Source of the DNA: Methylosinus sp. LW4
GTDB taxonomy: Bacteria; Pseudomonadota; Alphaproteobacteria; Rhizobiales; Beijerinckiaceae
DNA length: 64,000 nucleotides
Direction of reading: 5' to 3'
Assembly (NCBI RefSeq): GCF_000379125.1
Contig: NZ_KB900626.1
Coordinates: forward strand, 2,676,667 to 2,740,666
In this document: piece by piece, positions 20,076-29,882 of the stretch
Layout: each line of letters begins with the position of its first letter
Numbering within the stretch: position 1 is the stretch's first letter
Made by a program: the position numbers and the translations under genes
Notes under the pieces: model-generated
Seen by the model: only the letters and a program-made list of their open reading frames with translations
The model's database searches: none
What the model was told of the DNA's origin: nothing

Positions 20076-21047
20076 ATGAATATTCAGCATCGCCCGTCGT
20101 CAAAGCCGCCGTTGAAGATTCTGCTGTGCTCGCCGCGGGGCTTTTGCGCCGGCGTCGTGCGCGCGATCGACGCGGTGGAGCGGGCGCTCGCCAAATTCGG
20201 CCCGCCCGTCTATGTGCGGCACGAGATCGTCCATAATCGCTATGTGGTCGAGGCGCTGAAGGCCAAGGGCGCGATCTTCGTCGAGGAGTTGGAGGAGGTG
20301 CCGGACACCAAGGCGCCGGTGATCTTCTCCGCCCATGGCGTCGCCAAATCCGTTTCCGCCGAGGCCGCATCGCGCAATCTTCTGGCGATCGACGCCACCT
20401 GCCCGCTGGTGACGAAGGTGCATCGCGAGGCGGAGATTCATCACAAGCGCGGGCGAAAAGTGCTGCTCGTCGGCCATTCCGGCCACCCGGAAGTGGTCGG
20501 CACCATGGGCCAGCTGCCGCCGGGCGCGGTCGTGCTGGTCGAATCGGTGGAGGCGGTGGCGGAGCTGCGGCTCGAGGATGTGGCCGATCTCGCCTATGTG
20601 ACGCAGACAACTCTGTCGCTCGACGATTCGCAGGAGATCGTCAGCGCGCTGACGCGGCGCTTCCCGCAGATCGTCGGTCCGCACAAGGAGGACATCTGCT
20701 ATGCGACCACCAATCGCCAGGGCGCGGTCAAGCAGGTCGCGCCGCAGGTCGATGCGGTGATCGTCGTCGGCTCGCCCAATTCCTCCAACTCGCAGCGCCT
20801 GCGCGAGGTGGCCGAGCGCGCCGGCGCGCCCGCCCAGCTGGTCCAGGGCCGCAGCGAGATCGACTGGAGCATGTTCACCGGCATCGGCTCGCTCGGCATC
20901 AGCGCCGGCGCCTCGGCGCCGGAGGTTCTGGTCGAGGAGATCATGGAGGCTTTCGCCGAGCGCTATGAGATCTCGGTCGAGACCGTCTCCGCCGCGCTGG
21001 AGGATGTCGCCTTCCCGCTTCCCAAGGAGCTGCGCGCGCACGCTTGA
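20076..21047 (+). CDS. ispH: 4-hydroxy-3-methylbut-2-enyl diphosphate reductase
   Basis: 323 aa. Last enzyme of the MEP isoprenoid pathway, giving IPP and DMAPP. The three cysteine ligands of the 4Fe-4S cluster are in [11 protein letters not shown] (C24), [12 protein letters not shown] and [10 protein letters not shown]; the HxGHxE-like region is [11 protein letters not shown]. It is followed after 33 bp by thrB and rnhA, an order conserved in many alphaproteobacteria. Confidence 0.98.
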   Translation: MNIQHRPSSKPPLKILLCSPRGFCAGVVRAIDAVERALAKFGPPVYVRHEIVHNRYVVEALKAKGAIFVEELEEVPDTKAPVIFSAHGVAKSVSAEAASRNLLAIDATCPLVTKVHREAEIHHKRGRKVLLVGHSGHPEVVGTMGQLPPGAVVLVESVEAVAELRLEDVADLAYVTQTTLSLDDSQEIVSALTRRFPQIVGPHKEDICYATTNRQGAVKQVAPQVDAVIVVGSPNSSNSQRLREVAERAGAPAQLVQGRSEIDWSMFTGIGSLGISAGASAPEVLVEEIMEAFAERYEISVETVSAALEDVAFPLPKELRAHA

Positions 21048-21080
21048 CGCGCCCGGCATTTCTCCAACCGCGCGGAACTC

Positions 21081-22046
21081 ATGGCCGTCTACACGGATGT
21101 CGACGACGAGGAGCTGATCGGCTTTCTCGCCGGCTACGACCTCGGCGCGCTCTTGTCCTGCAAGGGCATCGCCGAAGGAGTCGAGAACTCCAACTATTAC
21201 CTGCATACGAGCGCCGGCAGCTTCATCCTCACCCTCTATGAGAAGCGCGTCGCCGAGGCCGATCTGCCCTTCTTCCTGGGGCTGATGGAGCATCTCTCCG
21301 CCAAGGGCCTCGGCTGTCCGCAGCCGGTGCGCGACCGCGCCGGCGCGGCGCTCGGGCGACTCGCCGGGCGGCCGGCGGCGATCGTCACCTTTCTCGACGG
21401 CTATTCCATCCATCATCCCGAGCCCGCCCATTGCGCGCGGCTCGGCGAGGCGCTGGCGCAGCTGCATCTCGCCGGCGCGGATTTTCCGCTGCGCCGCGCC
21501 AACGCCCTCTCGGTCGGGGGCTGGCGGCCGCTCTATGCGCCTTTTTCCGCCCGCGCCGGCGAGGTGGCGGAGGATTTGGGCGCGATCGTCGCCACGGAGC
21601 TGGAGACGCTGGAGCGCGATTGGCCCAGCGGCCTGCCGGAGGGCGTGATCCACGCCGATCTCTTCCCGGACAATGTGTTCTTCCTCGGCGATCGCGTCTC
21701 CGGCCTCATCGATTTCTATTTCGCCTGCGTCGATTCGCTGGCCTATGATCTCGCCATCTGCCTCAACGCTTGGTGCTTCGACGCCGCCGGCGCCTATGAC
21801 GCAGAGAAGGGCGCCGCGCTGCTCTCCTCATACGCGCGCGCGCGGCCGCTGACGGCGGCGGAGGTGGAGGCGTTTCCGCTGCTCGCGCGCGGCGCGGCCC
21901 TGCGCTTTCTGCTGACGCGCTTCGTCGATTGGCTGAATGTGCCGCCGGGCGCGCTGGTGCGGCCCAAGGACCCGCGCGAATATCTCGCCCGTCTGCGCTT
22001 CCACCGGACGATCCGCTCCGCGCGCGACTATGGCCTCGGCGCATGA
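21081..22046 (+). CDS. thrB: Homoserine kinase
   Basis: 321 aa, the APH-like (ThrB2) type of homoserine kinase found in alphaproteobacteria, which phosphorylates homoserine for threonine synthase (thrC at 527-1939). It starts [20 protein letters not shown]. The Brenner-type catalytic motif is [14 protein letters not shown], followed by the metal-binding segment [19 protein letters not shown]. Its stop overlaps the rnhA start (ATGA). Confidence 0.96.
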   Translation: MAVYTDVDDEELIGFLAGYDLGALLSCKGIAEGVENSNYYLHTSAGSFILTLYEKRVAEADLPFFLGLMEHLSAKGLGCPQPVRDRAGAALGRLAGRPAAIVTFLDGYSIHHPEPAHCARLGEALAQLHLAGADFPLRRANALSVGGWRPLYAPFSARAGEVAEDLGAIVATELETLERDWPSGLPEGVIHADLFPDNVFFLGDRVSGLIDFYFACVDSLAYDLAICLNAWCFDAAGAYDAEKGAALLSSYARARPLTAAEVEAFPLLARGAALRFLLTRFVDWLNVPPGALVRPKDPREYLARLRFHRTIRSARDYGLGA

Positions 22047-22492
22047 GCGGGCGCGTCGCCATTTGGACGGATGGCGCCTGCTCCGGCAATCCCGGCCCCG
22101 GCGGCTGGGGCGCGATTTTGCGCTTCGGCGAGCGCGAGAAGGAGATTTGCGGCGGCGAGACGGGGACCACCAACAACCGCATGGAGCTGACCGCCGCGAT
22201 CGAGGCGCTGGAGGCGCTGACGCGGCCCTGCAATGTCGATCTGCACACGGATTCGCAATATTTGCGCGACGGCATCACCTCCTGGCTGAAGGGCTGGAAG
22301 GCGCGCGGCTGGAAGACCGCCGACCGCAAGCCGGTCAAGAATGTCGATCTGTGGACGCGGCTCGACGCTGCGGCCGAGCGTCACGAGATCGCCTGGCATT
22401 GGGTGCGCGGCCACGCCGGCGACGAGATGAACGAGCGCGCCGACGCTCTCGCCCGCAAGGGCATGGCGCCGTTTCAGACGAAAACGCGCTGA
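22043..22492 (+). CDS. rnhA: Ribonuclease HI
   Basis: 149 aa from the ATG at 22043. It degrades the RNA strand of RNA-DNA hybrids. The four acidic catalytic residues are visible in [16 protein letters not shown] (D10), [24 protein letters not shown] and the late [15 protein letters not shown], along with a basic handle ([16 protein letters not shown]). The start overlaps the thrB stop by 4 bp. Confidence 0.98.
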   Translation: MSGRVAIWTDGACSGNPGPGGWGAILRFGEREKEICGGETGTTNNRMELTAAIEALEALTRPCNVDLHTDSQYLRDGITSWLKGWKARGWKTADRKPVKNVDLWTRLDAAAERHEIAWHWVRGHAGDEMNERADALARKGMAPFQTKTR

Positions 22493-22572
22493 TCGAGCGA
22501 GCGCGCCGATCGCCCCTTGTCGAATGAGACTCTAAATACCATATCGAAGAATGCAGAGCTCTTCTTCTTACT

Positions 22573-22596
22573 GGGCGCGGCCCTCGGGCCGCGCCC
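22573..22596. terminator. Terminator between rnhA and the convergent DsbD-like gene
   Basis: An 11-bp GC-rich inverted repeat (22573-22583 with 22586-22596) followed by a T-rich stretch on the plus strand. It can also serve the convergent gene ending at 22642, although the other side is less U-rich. Confidence 0.7.
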
Positions 22597-22641
22597 TTCT
22601 TATTGTTTTGGAGTGTTTTCAGAACAAGGGAATCGAGAGCC

Positions 22642-23448
22642 TCAATCCAGCTTCAGCGGCAGCTCCACCCCGCCCTTTTCGGTGCGGATGGTCGCGCGGG
22701 CTTCGATCGCGCCCTGCTGCTTTCCTTCGCCGAGCTTCAGCTCGAAGCCGCCTTGGCCGTCGGCGGCGCTGTCGATGATGTAGGGCTCCGGCGCCTCGAT
22801 GAAGACATCCGCGGCCTTGCCCGGCCCGAGATAGCGCAACCGCCACGCGCCGGCCCCGGCGCGGGCCACCTCCACCAGCTTCTTCGCCTCGCCGGCGCCG
22901 ATCGGCCGGGGAACCAAAGTCTCCGCCGCCGCCAGCCGCTCGGCAAAGGGCGAGGCCCCGGCCTGTGGCAGCGCCAAGGAGAGCTTCGCCTTGGCCGGCA
23001 AGCAGATTTGCGCGCAGGCGGCATAGTCCAGCGCCAGCTTCAGCACGACGGGCGCGCTCGCCTTTTTCGCTGTGACGCGCAAGGGAAAAACCAGGCTCTC
23101 GTCATAGCCGGCGACCGTCATTCCGGCCTCGGCGATATGCTTGGGCGCCGGATAGAGCGTCTCGACGGCGGCGACATTCTCCGAGCCGGAAAAATCGAGG
23201 ACGGGCGGCGCGCCGGCGTCGCCGGGGCTGCGCCAATAGGTGACGGTTCCCGGATCGAGCGCGATCTCGACGCCCAGGCGATAGACGCCGCCGCTCGGCG
23301 CGCCGGCCGAGAGGAGACGGGCCGCCGAATGCGCCGCGCGGGCGAAGGGGGTTGCGAAGTCGGCGTCCTGCGCCGCCGCCGGCCGGGCGAGCGACGCCAG
23401 CGCGAGCGAGGTCGCGGCGAGCGCCGCCGCCAGATTTCGTGACTGCAT
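22642..23448 (-). CDS. Secreted DsbD-alpha-like (thiol:disulfide interchange) domain protein
   Basis: 268 aa from the ATG at 23448, with GAGG upstream; a longer frame to 23679 crosses into the divergent yqgE gene. A signal peptide (cleaved near RPAAAQ) precedes a beta-rich domain similar to the periplasmic N-terminal domain of DsbD. The YAACAQICLPAKAKL segment (near residue 125) carries the CxxxC pair of that family. No membrane or thioredoxin domain of full DsbD is attached, so it may work with another reductant carrier. Confidence 0.8.
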   Translation of the reverse strand: MQSRNLAAALAATSLALASLARPAAAQDADFATPFARAAHSAARLLSAGAPSGGVYRLGVEIALDPGTVTYWRSPGDAGAPPVLDFSGSENVAAVETLYPAPKHIAEAGMTVAGYDESLVFPLRVTAKKASAPVVLKLALDYAACAQICLPAKAKLSLALPQAGASPFAERLAAAETLVPRPIGAGEAKKLVEVARAGAGAWRLRYLGPGKAADVFIEAPEPYIIDSAADGQGGFELKLGEGKQQGAIEARATIRTEKGGVELPLKLD

Positions 23449-23536
23449 TTCGAGGTCCTCGGGGCGCCCCCCGCGCCGGTTTTTACGTCGTCTAACGGCG
23501 CTTGTTATGCGTTTGCGCCGCGCGTAGTATGACCCT

Positions 23537-24268
23537 ATGAGCCCGGTCGGCAAGAAACAAGGCCTCGAGAAATCGGCCGCCCGCGCAGCCCGGCGGTCGG
23601 CGGGCTCGCGCGTCGCCGGCTCCTCCGTTCCGATCATCCGCGGTCCCGAGGCGGGGCGCGAGACGGGCGCGGGCTCCAAATCTTCCGGCAGGCGCTATCT
23701 CGACGGGCAGATGCTGGTGGCGATGCCCGGCATGGTCGACGAGCGTTTCGCGCGCTCGGTCATCTATCTCTGCGCCCATTCGGAAGACGGCGCCATGGGC
23801 ATTGTCGTCAATCAGCCCTCGCAGGTCCGAAATTTCCCCGATCTTCTGGTGCAGCTGCAGATCATCGCGCCGCAGGAGCGCATCAGCCTGCCCAAGGAGA
23901 CCGAGACGATCCAAGTGCTGCAGGGCGGCCCGGTGCAGACCGACCGCGGCTTCGTGCTGCATTCCTCGGATTTCTTCATCGACAATTCGACGCTGCCAAT
24001 CGACGATGGCGTGTCCCTGACCGCCACCATCGACATTCTGCGCGCCATCGCCTCCGGCGAGGGGCCGAATCGAGCGCTGCTGGCGCTGGGCTACGCCGGC
24101 TGGGACCCCGGCCAGCTCGAGAATGAGATCCAGCACAATGGCTGGCTCAACTGCCCGGCCGACCCCGCCATATTGTTCGACACCGATCTCGAGTCGAAAT
24201 ATGCGCGCGCCCTGCGCCTCATCGGCATAGATCTGGCGCGGCTGTCCTCGGCCGCCGGCCACGCGTGA
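23537..24268 (+). CDS. YqgE/AlgH family protein (UPF0301)
   Basis: 243 aa. After an Arg/Ser-rich N-terminal extension (residues 1-50), the conserved part starts with [15 protein letters not shown] and contains [19 protein letters not shown] and [17 protein letters not shown], diagnostic of YqgE. Cytosolic; function not established, proposed as a transcriptional or redox factor in some bacteria. It is divergent from the DsbD-like gene by 88 bp. Confidence 0.93.
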   Translation: MSPVGKKQGLEKSAARAARRSAGSRVAGSSVPIIRGPEAGRETGAGSKSSGRRYLDGQMLVAMPGMVDERFARSVIYLCAHSEDGAMGIVVNQPSQVRNFPDLLVQLQIIAPQERISLPKETETIQVLQGGPVQTDRGFVLHSSDFFIDNSTLPIDDGVSLTATIDILRAIASGEGPNRALLALGYAGWDPGQLENEIQHNGWLNCPADPAILFDTDLESKYARALRLIGIDLARLSSAAGHA

Positions 24269-24272
24269 CCGG

Positions 24273-25724
24273 CTAATTCCCCTCTTTCTCCTCCGGCGCG
24301 TCCAGCCCGAAGCGATAGGCGAGCGCGAGCCGAATGGTCTCCTCCTTCAGGCGGATGCGGTAGAGATTGCCGTCGAAGCTCGACGAGGCGAAGGCGATCT
24401 CGCCGGGGCGGCCATGGCGATACTCCACGCGCCCGCTCCAGTGATCGGCGAGCGCATATTCGACCCCGCCGCCGATGGTCCAGCCGGTCTGCGCCCGATC
24501 GAAGGGCTCGCCCATCGCGGTCGCCGAGACGTCGGCGACAGTGAGGCCGCCGGTCGCATAGAATAGGCCGCGGTCGCGAGCGAGGCCGACACGGCCGCGC
24601 AAGGAGGCGCGCGCGTCATTGCGCAACCGCGCGCCCCCACGCGATCCGAAGGTCGCGCCCGAGACGCTTCCCGCCTCCACATCGGTCTCCACGCCGAGCA
24701 CCGCTGAGCCGAGCTGCGCGTCATAGCCGGCGAAGCCGCCGAGCGCCGCTCCGCGCGATCCGCTCGGCGCGTCCGGCGTCGCGGAATAGCCGACGACGAG
24801 CGTTTCTCCCGTGCGGCGAAAGAGACCGCCAAGCGAAAGTCCGGCGTGAAATCCAGACCAGTCGACGGTCGCGGAAGAGCGCGGAGCTTCGCTCGCGCTT
24901 TTCGAAGCCTCTTCGCCATCGGTGACCTGAAAGCCGAGGTACCAGGTGAATTGCCCGGTCTCCTTCGGACGCGTCAGAGCGCGACCGAGCGACGCCAGCA
25001 AATGATAGCGGGGCGAGAGATCGTAGATCGCGCCGACGTTGAAGCCCGTCGTCGCAGCAGCTCCGACCTCGCTGGGCGTCTGGTGAAATATTTCGGCGCC
25101 GAGCGTCAGCCGCTCGTCGATCTTGCGCAGCAGCGCCCAGCCGAGAAAGCCGAAGTTCCGCGCGCCGGGGCCGGGATTGATCCAATAGCCGCCGCCGCCG
25201 AAGGTCGACCAATCGCCGAAATCCTTCTGCAGCCAGACAGGGAGAAAGACGCGGGCGCGACCGCCGCTAAGGCCGCGCGATGCGTCTCCTGTCGGCGTTT
25301 CGATCAGCGGATAAAAGGCCGCGGATGGCGCGGCGCCGTCCTTGTCCTGCTCGAGGAAGCGATATTTGACGCCGAGCTCGACATCGCCGGCGCCCCAGAA
25401 CAGATCGCCGCCGCCGGGCCGCCGGAAGGCCATGCCGGGCTGCACATGGAATTGCACATTGGGGAGCACGCCGAAATTGCAGTCGCAAGCGGGCGCGACG
25501 CCGCTCGTCTCGCCGCCGGCGCGTGCGCCTTGCGAGAAAACGTAGAATTCATAATGGCCGTATTCGACCGGCTCGGGATCGTCGGTCAGGAACGGCGGCC
25601 CCGCCTTCGCGGGGGAGAGGGCGAAAGGAAAGCCCGCGATCAGCGCGAATGCGAGCCGCCTTCTCGCCTCGCCGCGAAATCGGGCGCAGCGCCCTTCGCT
25701 TCGTTTCACCTTCACGCGACGCAC
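24273..25724 (-). CDS. Outer-membrane protein with two fused beta-barrel-like domains
   Basis: 483 aa, signal peptide to about residue 40. The first part (about 42-275: GPPFLTDDPEPVEYGHYEFY, NFGVLPNVQFHVQPGMAF) looks like the transporter-type barrel of MetA-pathway proteins. The second part (about 290-475: DWSGFHAGLSLGGLF, FAGYDAQLGSAVLGVETDV, GRVEYRHGRPGE) is a typical Omp25/Hbp-type 8-strand barrel ending in a basic/aromatic strand. The linker is Ser/Glu-rich. It is the last gene after the acyl/glycosyltransferase operon, 42 bp downstream of the GT2 gene. Confidence 0.72.
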   Translation of the reverse strand: MRRVKVKRSEGRCARFRGEARRRLAFALIAGFPFALSPAKAGPPFLTDDPEPVEYGHYEFYVFSQGARAGGETSGVAPACDCNFGVLPNVQFHVQPGMAFRRPGGGDLFWGAGDVELGVKYRFLEQDKDGAAPSAAFYPLIETPTGDASRGLSGGRARVFLPVWLQKDFGDWSTFGGGGYWINPGPGARNFGFLGWALLRKIDERLTLGAEIFHQTPSEVGAAATTGFNVGAIYDLSPRYHLLASLGRALTRPKETGQFTWYLGFQVTDGEEASKSASEAPRSSATVDWSGFHAGLSLGGLFRRTGETLVVGYSATPDAPSGSRGAALGGFAGYDAQLGSAVLGVETDVEAGSVSGATFGSRGGARLRNDARASLRGRVGLARDRGLFYATGGLTVADVSATAMGEPFDRAQTGWTIGGGVEYALADHWSGRVEYRHGRPGEIAFASSSFDGNLYRIRLKEETIRLALAYRFGLDAPEEKEGN

Positions 25725-25766
25725 GCCTTTCGCACGTCCGGGGACTGTGACCGTCCCCGGGCCGCC

Positions 25767-27071
25767 TCACTCCGCTTCTTGAATCGTCGGCGTCGCAGTC
25801 GCCGCCGCCACTTCCGTCTTCGGCGTGCGCTTGAAGGTGGATTTGCGGCCGCGCATCGTCTGCAAAATCTTCGCGCCATTGGAGAAGGCGAGATAGATCA
25901 TCAGCGGCGGCACCGAGACCATGGTCTTCACATAATCGGTCAGCGAGCCGCGCTTCAGCGCCAGATAGGGCAGAAGCGTGAAGCCGAGCACGACGACCAG
26001 CGTCTCGAGGAAGATGAACTCCAGCACCGGCAGATAGGGCGCCAGCGAGCCGCGCAGGATCACGCCGAGCAGCAGGCAGATGAGGCCGATCGCCGCCGTC
26101 GGGAAGAAGATCTGATGCACGATGAGCACAATGGCGGCGACGCGGCGGGTCAGCGACCAGGGCGCGTTCCACAGCGGCAGAACGGTCTTCTGCGCCACTT
26201 GCACGAAGCCGTTGGACCAGCGGCGCTGCTGGCGGCGATAGTCGCGCAGCCCCTCCGGCACCTGGCCGGGAATGGGCGGCTCGGACACGAAGATGCCATG
26301 CCAGCCGCCGAGCGCCGCGCGCACGGTGAGGTCCAAATCCTCGCAGAGCGAGTAATCGGACCAGCCGCCGGCGGCCTCGATCGTCTGACGGCGCCAGATG
26401 CCGCCGGTGCCGTTGAATTGGAACAGCCAGCCGGCGAGCGCGCGCGTGCGTTGCTCAACGAGGAAATGGCCGTCCTGCACGAGACCTTGCGCCCGCGTCA
26501 GCCAATTCTTGCGATAATTGGAGAATTCGCAGCGCGATTGCACGAAGCCGGCGCGATCGTCCTTCACCAGCAGCGGCACGGTGCGGCGCAGCCAGTCGGC
26601 CGGCGGACGGAAATCGGCGTCCAGCATGGCGATATAGGGCGCGTCGAAGAGCTTCAGCCCCTCGGCGCAGGCGCCGGCCTTGAAGCCGGAGCGATCGGCG
26701 CGGCGCACATGATGAATGTCGACGCCCTTGGCGCGCAGCTCGATCGCCACCGCCTCGGCGCGCACGGGCGTCTCGTCGGTCGAATCGTCGAGCAGCTGAA
26801 TATGCAGCCGGTCCTTGGGCCAATCGAGCTCGGCGACGCAGCGCAGCGCCTGCTCCGTCACCTCGGCCTCGTTGAAGACGGGGATCTGCAGCAGCACATG
26901 CGGCAGCTCCTCCTCGGGCAGGACGATCGCCTCGGGATCGCGCGCGCCGCGCAATTGATCGAAGAGGAAGCGGGCGATGATCGCGACGAAGCCGGCGCCG
27001 ATCAGGATCATGATCAGCGCCGCGACGAGCCAGACGCTATCGACGAGAAACTGCAGAAGAGCGAGGATCAA
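25767..27071 (-). CDS. Membrane glycosyltransferase, GT2 family (cellulose synthase-like)
   Basis: 434 aa. One N-terminal and four C-terminal membrane helices surround a GT-A domain. The catalytic residues are in place: LLDDSTDET (UDP-binding), MLDADFRPP (metal), EDLDLTVRAALGGW (base), and RQQRRWSNG (the QxxRW motif of processive enzymes). The layout resembles plant CslA and bacterial curdlan/mannan-type synthases. It lies 6 bp downstream of the GT21 gene. Confidence 0.9.
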   Translation of the reverse strand: MILALLQFLVDSVWLVAALIMILIGAGFVAIIARFLFDQLRGARDPEAIVLPEEELPHVLLQIPVFNEAEVTEQALRCVAELDWPKDRLHIQLLDDSTDETPVRAEAVAIELRAKGVDIHHVRRADRSGFKAGACAEGLKLFDAPYIAMLDADFRPPADWLRRTVPLLVKDDRAGFVQSRCEFSNYRKNWLTRAQGLVQDGHFLVEQRTRALAGWLFQFNGTGGIWRRQTIEAAGGWSDYSLCEDLDLTVRAALGGWHGIFVSEPPIPGQVPEGLRDYRRQQRRWSNGFVQVAQKTVLPLWNAPWSLTRRVAAIVLIVHQIFFPTAAIGLICLLLGVILRGSLAPYLPVLEFIFLETLVVVLGFTLLPYLALKRGSLTDYVKTMVSVPPLMIYLAFSNGAKILQTMRGRKSTFKRTPKTEVAAATATPTIQEAE

Positions 27072-27077
27072 GCGGTT

Positions 27078-28259
27078 TTATCCTTCTTCCTTCGCGACTT
27101 GCGGCTCCGTCGCGGCGGCCGCCTCGCCGCAGGAGCGCGTGTCGATCGTCGTCCTGGCCCAGACGACCTTGGTGGCTGTCCAAGCGTGCAGCCACACTGC
27201 GAACATCAACGCCTCGCGCGTCAGAAAAATCACCGGCGCGGACCAAGATACCTTCCACCCCTTGGCGATGGAAAGCAGCGTCTCCGAGCTTAGCCACAGA
27301 CCAAAAGTGACGGTCAAGGCCGTCATCGGCGTCACGCCGGCGAGCGGCGAGCCGATCGCCGCCGCCGCGAAGGCCGGCAGCGCCTGGCAGAAGGGCTCGG
27401 CCAGGAAGGAGAGGATCTCGTCGTCGCGGCGCACCACGCTCCAGCGCAATTGCCGATTATAGACGTCGCGGAGATCGCGCTCGCCCAATTCCTGGCGCAC
27501 CAGCCGATGCGAGAAGACGGTGCGAAGCTTGATGCGGCCCAGCGCCTTGGCGGTGGCGTTGTCCTCGCCCACCGTATGGGCGATAGCCGCAAAGCCGCCG
27601 GCGCGCAGAAAATCGCTGCGGCGAAACAGCATGATCTTGCCGACGCCGAAGCCGCCGCCGAGCGCGGAGGCCGCGAACAGCATGCGCTGATGCGGGCCGT
27701 TCATTATGCCGGCCTCGACCAGCGCGGCGAAATTCTCCGGCCGCGCCGCATAGGGAATAGCGCAGACCATGCCGACGCCGGGCTTCAAATGGCGCATCGT
27801 CTCGGAAAGGTCGTCCGGCTCCAGCACGATGTTGGAGTCCTTCATGAAGATCACATCGTTGCGCGCCGCATTGACGGGCGCGAAGAGATTGTCGACCTTG
27901 GGACTCGCGGCGAAACGCGCCGTGGAGTGGAGAATGCGCGACTCGATCTGCGGATGACGCGCGAAGATGTCGCGCATCGCCGCAATGGCGGGGGAGTCCG
28001 CCTCCGTCGCCGAGGCCAGCGCCTCCAATTGTGGATAAGTCTGCGCGAGAGCCGATTCTTGAGCGCGCTCGAAGCTCTGGTCCAGCATTTTCACCGGCAG
28101 GACGAGCGAGACGGGCGGTTGCTCCCGGCTGGTTCCGCGCATGGCGACGAGCCAGGGATGGATGAGCGCCGCCGTCACCGAGAGAAGCAGCAGCAAGGCG
28201 GAGCAGGCCCAGAACACAGCCGACAGAACGACGAGCGAAGACAAGATGCTGTCGATCAC
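27078..28259 (-). CDS. GT21-type (ceramide glucosyltransferase-like, HpnI-like) glycosyltransferase
   Basis: 393 aa with an N-terminal membrane helix and C-terminal hydrophobic helices. GT21 motifs can be read: VKMLDQSFE near residue 57, MKDSNIVLEPDDL (D-x-N metal site), GEDNATAKALG (base), and NRQLRWSVVRRDD ([R/Q]xxRW). Family members put sugar on lipid acceptors: ceramide in eukaryotes, and GlcNAc on hopanoids for HpnI. The lipid acceptor here is unknown. The start overlaps the SDR stop by 4 bp. Confidence 0.85.
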   Translation of the reverse strand: MIDSILSSLVVLSAVFWACSALLLLLSVTAALIHPWLVAMRGTSREQPPVSLVLPVKMLDQSFERAQESALAQTYPQLEALASATEADSPAIAAMRDIFARHPQIESRILHSTARFAASPKVDNLFAPVNAARNDVIFMKDSNIVLEPDDLSETMRHLKPGVGMVCAIPYAARPENFAALVEAGIMNGPHQRMLFAASALGGGFGVGKIMLFRRSDFLRAGGFAAIAHTVGEDNATAKALGRIKLRTVFSHRLVRQELGERDLRDVYNRQLRWSVVRRDDEILSFLAEPFCQALPAFAAAAIGSPLAGVTPMTALTVTFGLWLSSETLLSIAKGWKVSWSAPVIFLTREALMFAVWLHAWTATKVVWARTTIDTRSCGEAAAATEPQVAKEEG

Positions 28260-29053
28260 GGCTTCTCCCGTTCATGGGTCTGAGGCACGGACACTTCGAA
28301 GAGCCGCATGACCGAATCGACAGTGCGGGGCGGCAGCATCGCAAACAGCTTCATCGCATAATAGACGAAGAGCGGAAAGGCGATCACCGCCGCACGTCTG
28401 TCCAGACCGCGCATGATGATCTCCGCCGCTTTCTCGTCGCTGACCTTGCCGGCCTGCCACGCCTTCAGCTTGTCCGTCATCGGCGTCGCCACGAAGCCGG
28501 GGACGATCAGGCTCACATGCACGCCATGCGGGGCGAGCGCGCCGCGCAGGGAATCGGCATAGAGATGAACCGCGGCCTTGCTGGCGCAATAGGCCGGCGA
28601 ATAGGGCAGCCCGCGCAGCCCGGCCATTGAGCCGACGACGGCGATCTGCCCGCGCCGGCGCGCCGTCATCGCCTCTATGGCCGGCTCCACCGTGTTGAAC
28701 ACGCCGAGCACATTGATCGACAGCGTGCCGCGAACCGCCTCGGGATCCTCGGCGATCTGGCCGCGGGAGAGGCCGGTGGAGACGCCGGCGTTGGCGATGA
28801 CGAGATCGAGAGGCTCGCGCGCATCCGCCGCGGCGATGCGCTCCGCCATTGCGGCCCGGTCGCGCACATCCGCGATGGAGACGTCCGCCTCGGCCCCCTT
28901 GGCCCGGCAGTCGGCGGCGACCGCTTCCAGCCGCGCAGCGTCGCGGCCGAACAGCGCGAGGCTGCGCCCCTCCTGCGCATAGCGCAGCGCCAGCGCGCGG
29001 CCGATGCCGCTGGATGCGCCGGTGACGAGAATGCGCCGCGCCCCGCGCTTCAC
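28256..29053 (-). CDS. Short-chain dehydrogenase/reductase
   Basis: 265 aa from a GTG at 29053 (MKRGARRILVTG), which overlaps the MaoC gene's stop (GTGA); a longer frame from 29257 is a shadow. Rossmann motif TGASSGIG, the NAG motif (VIANAGVS) and catalytic Ser plus YCASK are intact. The C-terminus contains a hydrophobic stretch (VIAFPLFVYYAMKLFAMLP), as in membrane-associated reductases of keto-lipids. Likely reduces the beta-keto product of the ketosynthase or a related lipid intermediate. Confidence 0.9.
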   Translation of the reverse strand: MKRGARRILVTGASSGIGRALALRYAQEGRSLALFGRDAARLEAVAADCRAKGAEADVSIADVRDRAAMAERIAAADAREPLDLVIANAGVSTGLSRGQIAEDPEAVRGTLSINVLGVFNTVEPAIEAMTARRRGQIAVVGSMAGLRGLPYSPAYCASKAAVHLYADSLRGALAPHGVHVSLIVPGFVATPMTDKLKAWQAGKVSDEKAAEIIMRGLDRRAAVIAFPLFVYYAMKLFAMLPPRTVDSVMRLFEVSVPQTHEREKP

Positions 29054-29469
29054 CGGCGGAGCTTTCGCGGCAGGGTCATCAGCGCCTCGCCGACGATCGC
29101 CGGCGCGCGCGTTTCGCCATAGGCCAGAAGTCGCAAGAACACTCCCTCCTCGGGGGATGAGCGCAGCACGCGGGCGGTGAGCGTCACCGCCTCGCCGCGC
29201 AGCACCGGCTGCACGAATTTGCCGGAGAGCCGCGCCAGAAACAAATCGCGCCGCCAAGCGCTGAGCAGCGGCTCGAAGGCGGCGAGAAGCTTCATGCCAT
29301 GGACCGGCGGCGCGGGAAAGCCGATGGCGCGCGCCAGATCCTCGTCGAGATGCAGCGGATTGGCGTCGCCGGAGGCCTCCGCATAGGCGGCGAGCGCGGC
29401 GGCGTCGAAGGGGCCGATCCGCCAGTCCGGCAGGCGTTCGCCGACCGCGGGCAGATAGGCGCCGCTCAC
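29050..29469 (-). CDS. MaoC-like (R)-hydratase, catalytic subunit
   Basis: 139 aa hot-dog protein. The hydratase-2 motif is present: AEASGDANPLHLDEDLARAI followed by GFPAPPVHGM, with the catalytic Asp and His. It would add or remove water at a beta-hydroxyacyl thioester. It overlaps the gene for a second hot-dog protein (29466-29882) and the SDR gene, so it is a member of a tight operon. Confidence 0.87.
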   Translation of the reverse strand: MSGAYLPAVGERLPDWRIGPFDAAALAAYAEASGDANPLHLDEDLARAIGFPAPPVHGMKLLAAFEPLLSAWRRDLFLARLSGKFVQPVLRGEAVTLTARVLRSSPEEGVFLRLLAYGETRAPAIVGEALMTLPRKLRR

Positions 29470-29882
29470 GGAGCGCCCCCGACGCCCGCCGGGCGCGGCA
29501 CGATGCGCAAAAGCGTCTCGGCGTGCAGGCGCGGCTCGCCGCCTGTCGTCATGAGGTTGGCGTTGACGGCGAGGCGCGGCGGCTCCGCCTCGCGGCGCAT
29601 GGAGACGGTCAGATCATAGCTCTCGCCGACGCGCAGCGGCGCGAAATAATGGAAGCTCTGCGACTCGTGCACCGGAACCACATCGGCGTCCGCCAAAAAA
29701 TCGCGGATCGCCGTCTCGATCTCCTCTGTCGTCATCCACACGGCGGGAAAGGCGACCGGCACGATCTTCTCCAGCGTGTCGGGAAAGCCGGTCTCGCGGC
29801 GGTAGCGCGCGATGCGCTCTTCGTCCGCCACGACGCGCAGTGGGCCGATCCGCGTCTCGCCGCTCTCGGGCGCTTCGGCCAT
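29466..29882 (-). CDS. MaoC N-terminal-like (HadA-type) dehydratase subunit
   Basis: 138 aa. The sequence (DEERIARYRRETGFPD, VHESQSFHYFAPLRVGE) resembles the non-catalytic N-terminal half of MaoC/FAS1-like dehydratases and mycobacterial HadA. It lacks the D-x4-H motif that is in the next gene, so together the two look like a split HadAB-type heterodimer. Its start is one base after the ketosynthase stop. Confidence 0.75.
   Translation of the reverse strand: MAEAPESGETRIGPLRVVADEERIARYRRETGFPDTLEKIVPVAFPAVWMTTEEIETAIRDFLADADVVPVHESQSFHYFAPLRVGESYDLTVSMRREAEPPRLAVNANLMTTGGEPRLHAETLLRIVPRPAGVGGAP

Noticed and set aside
24846..27293. 815-codon plus-strand open frame across the barrel and GT2 genes
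   Set aside because: Same reason: no recognisable domain, opposite to genes with catalytic motifs.
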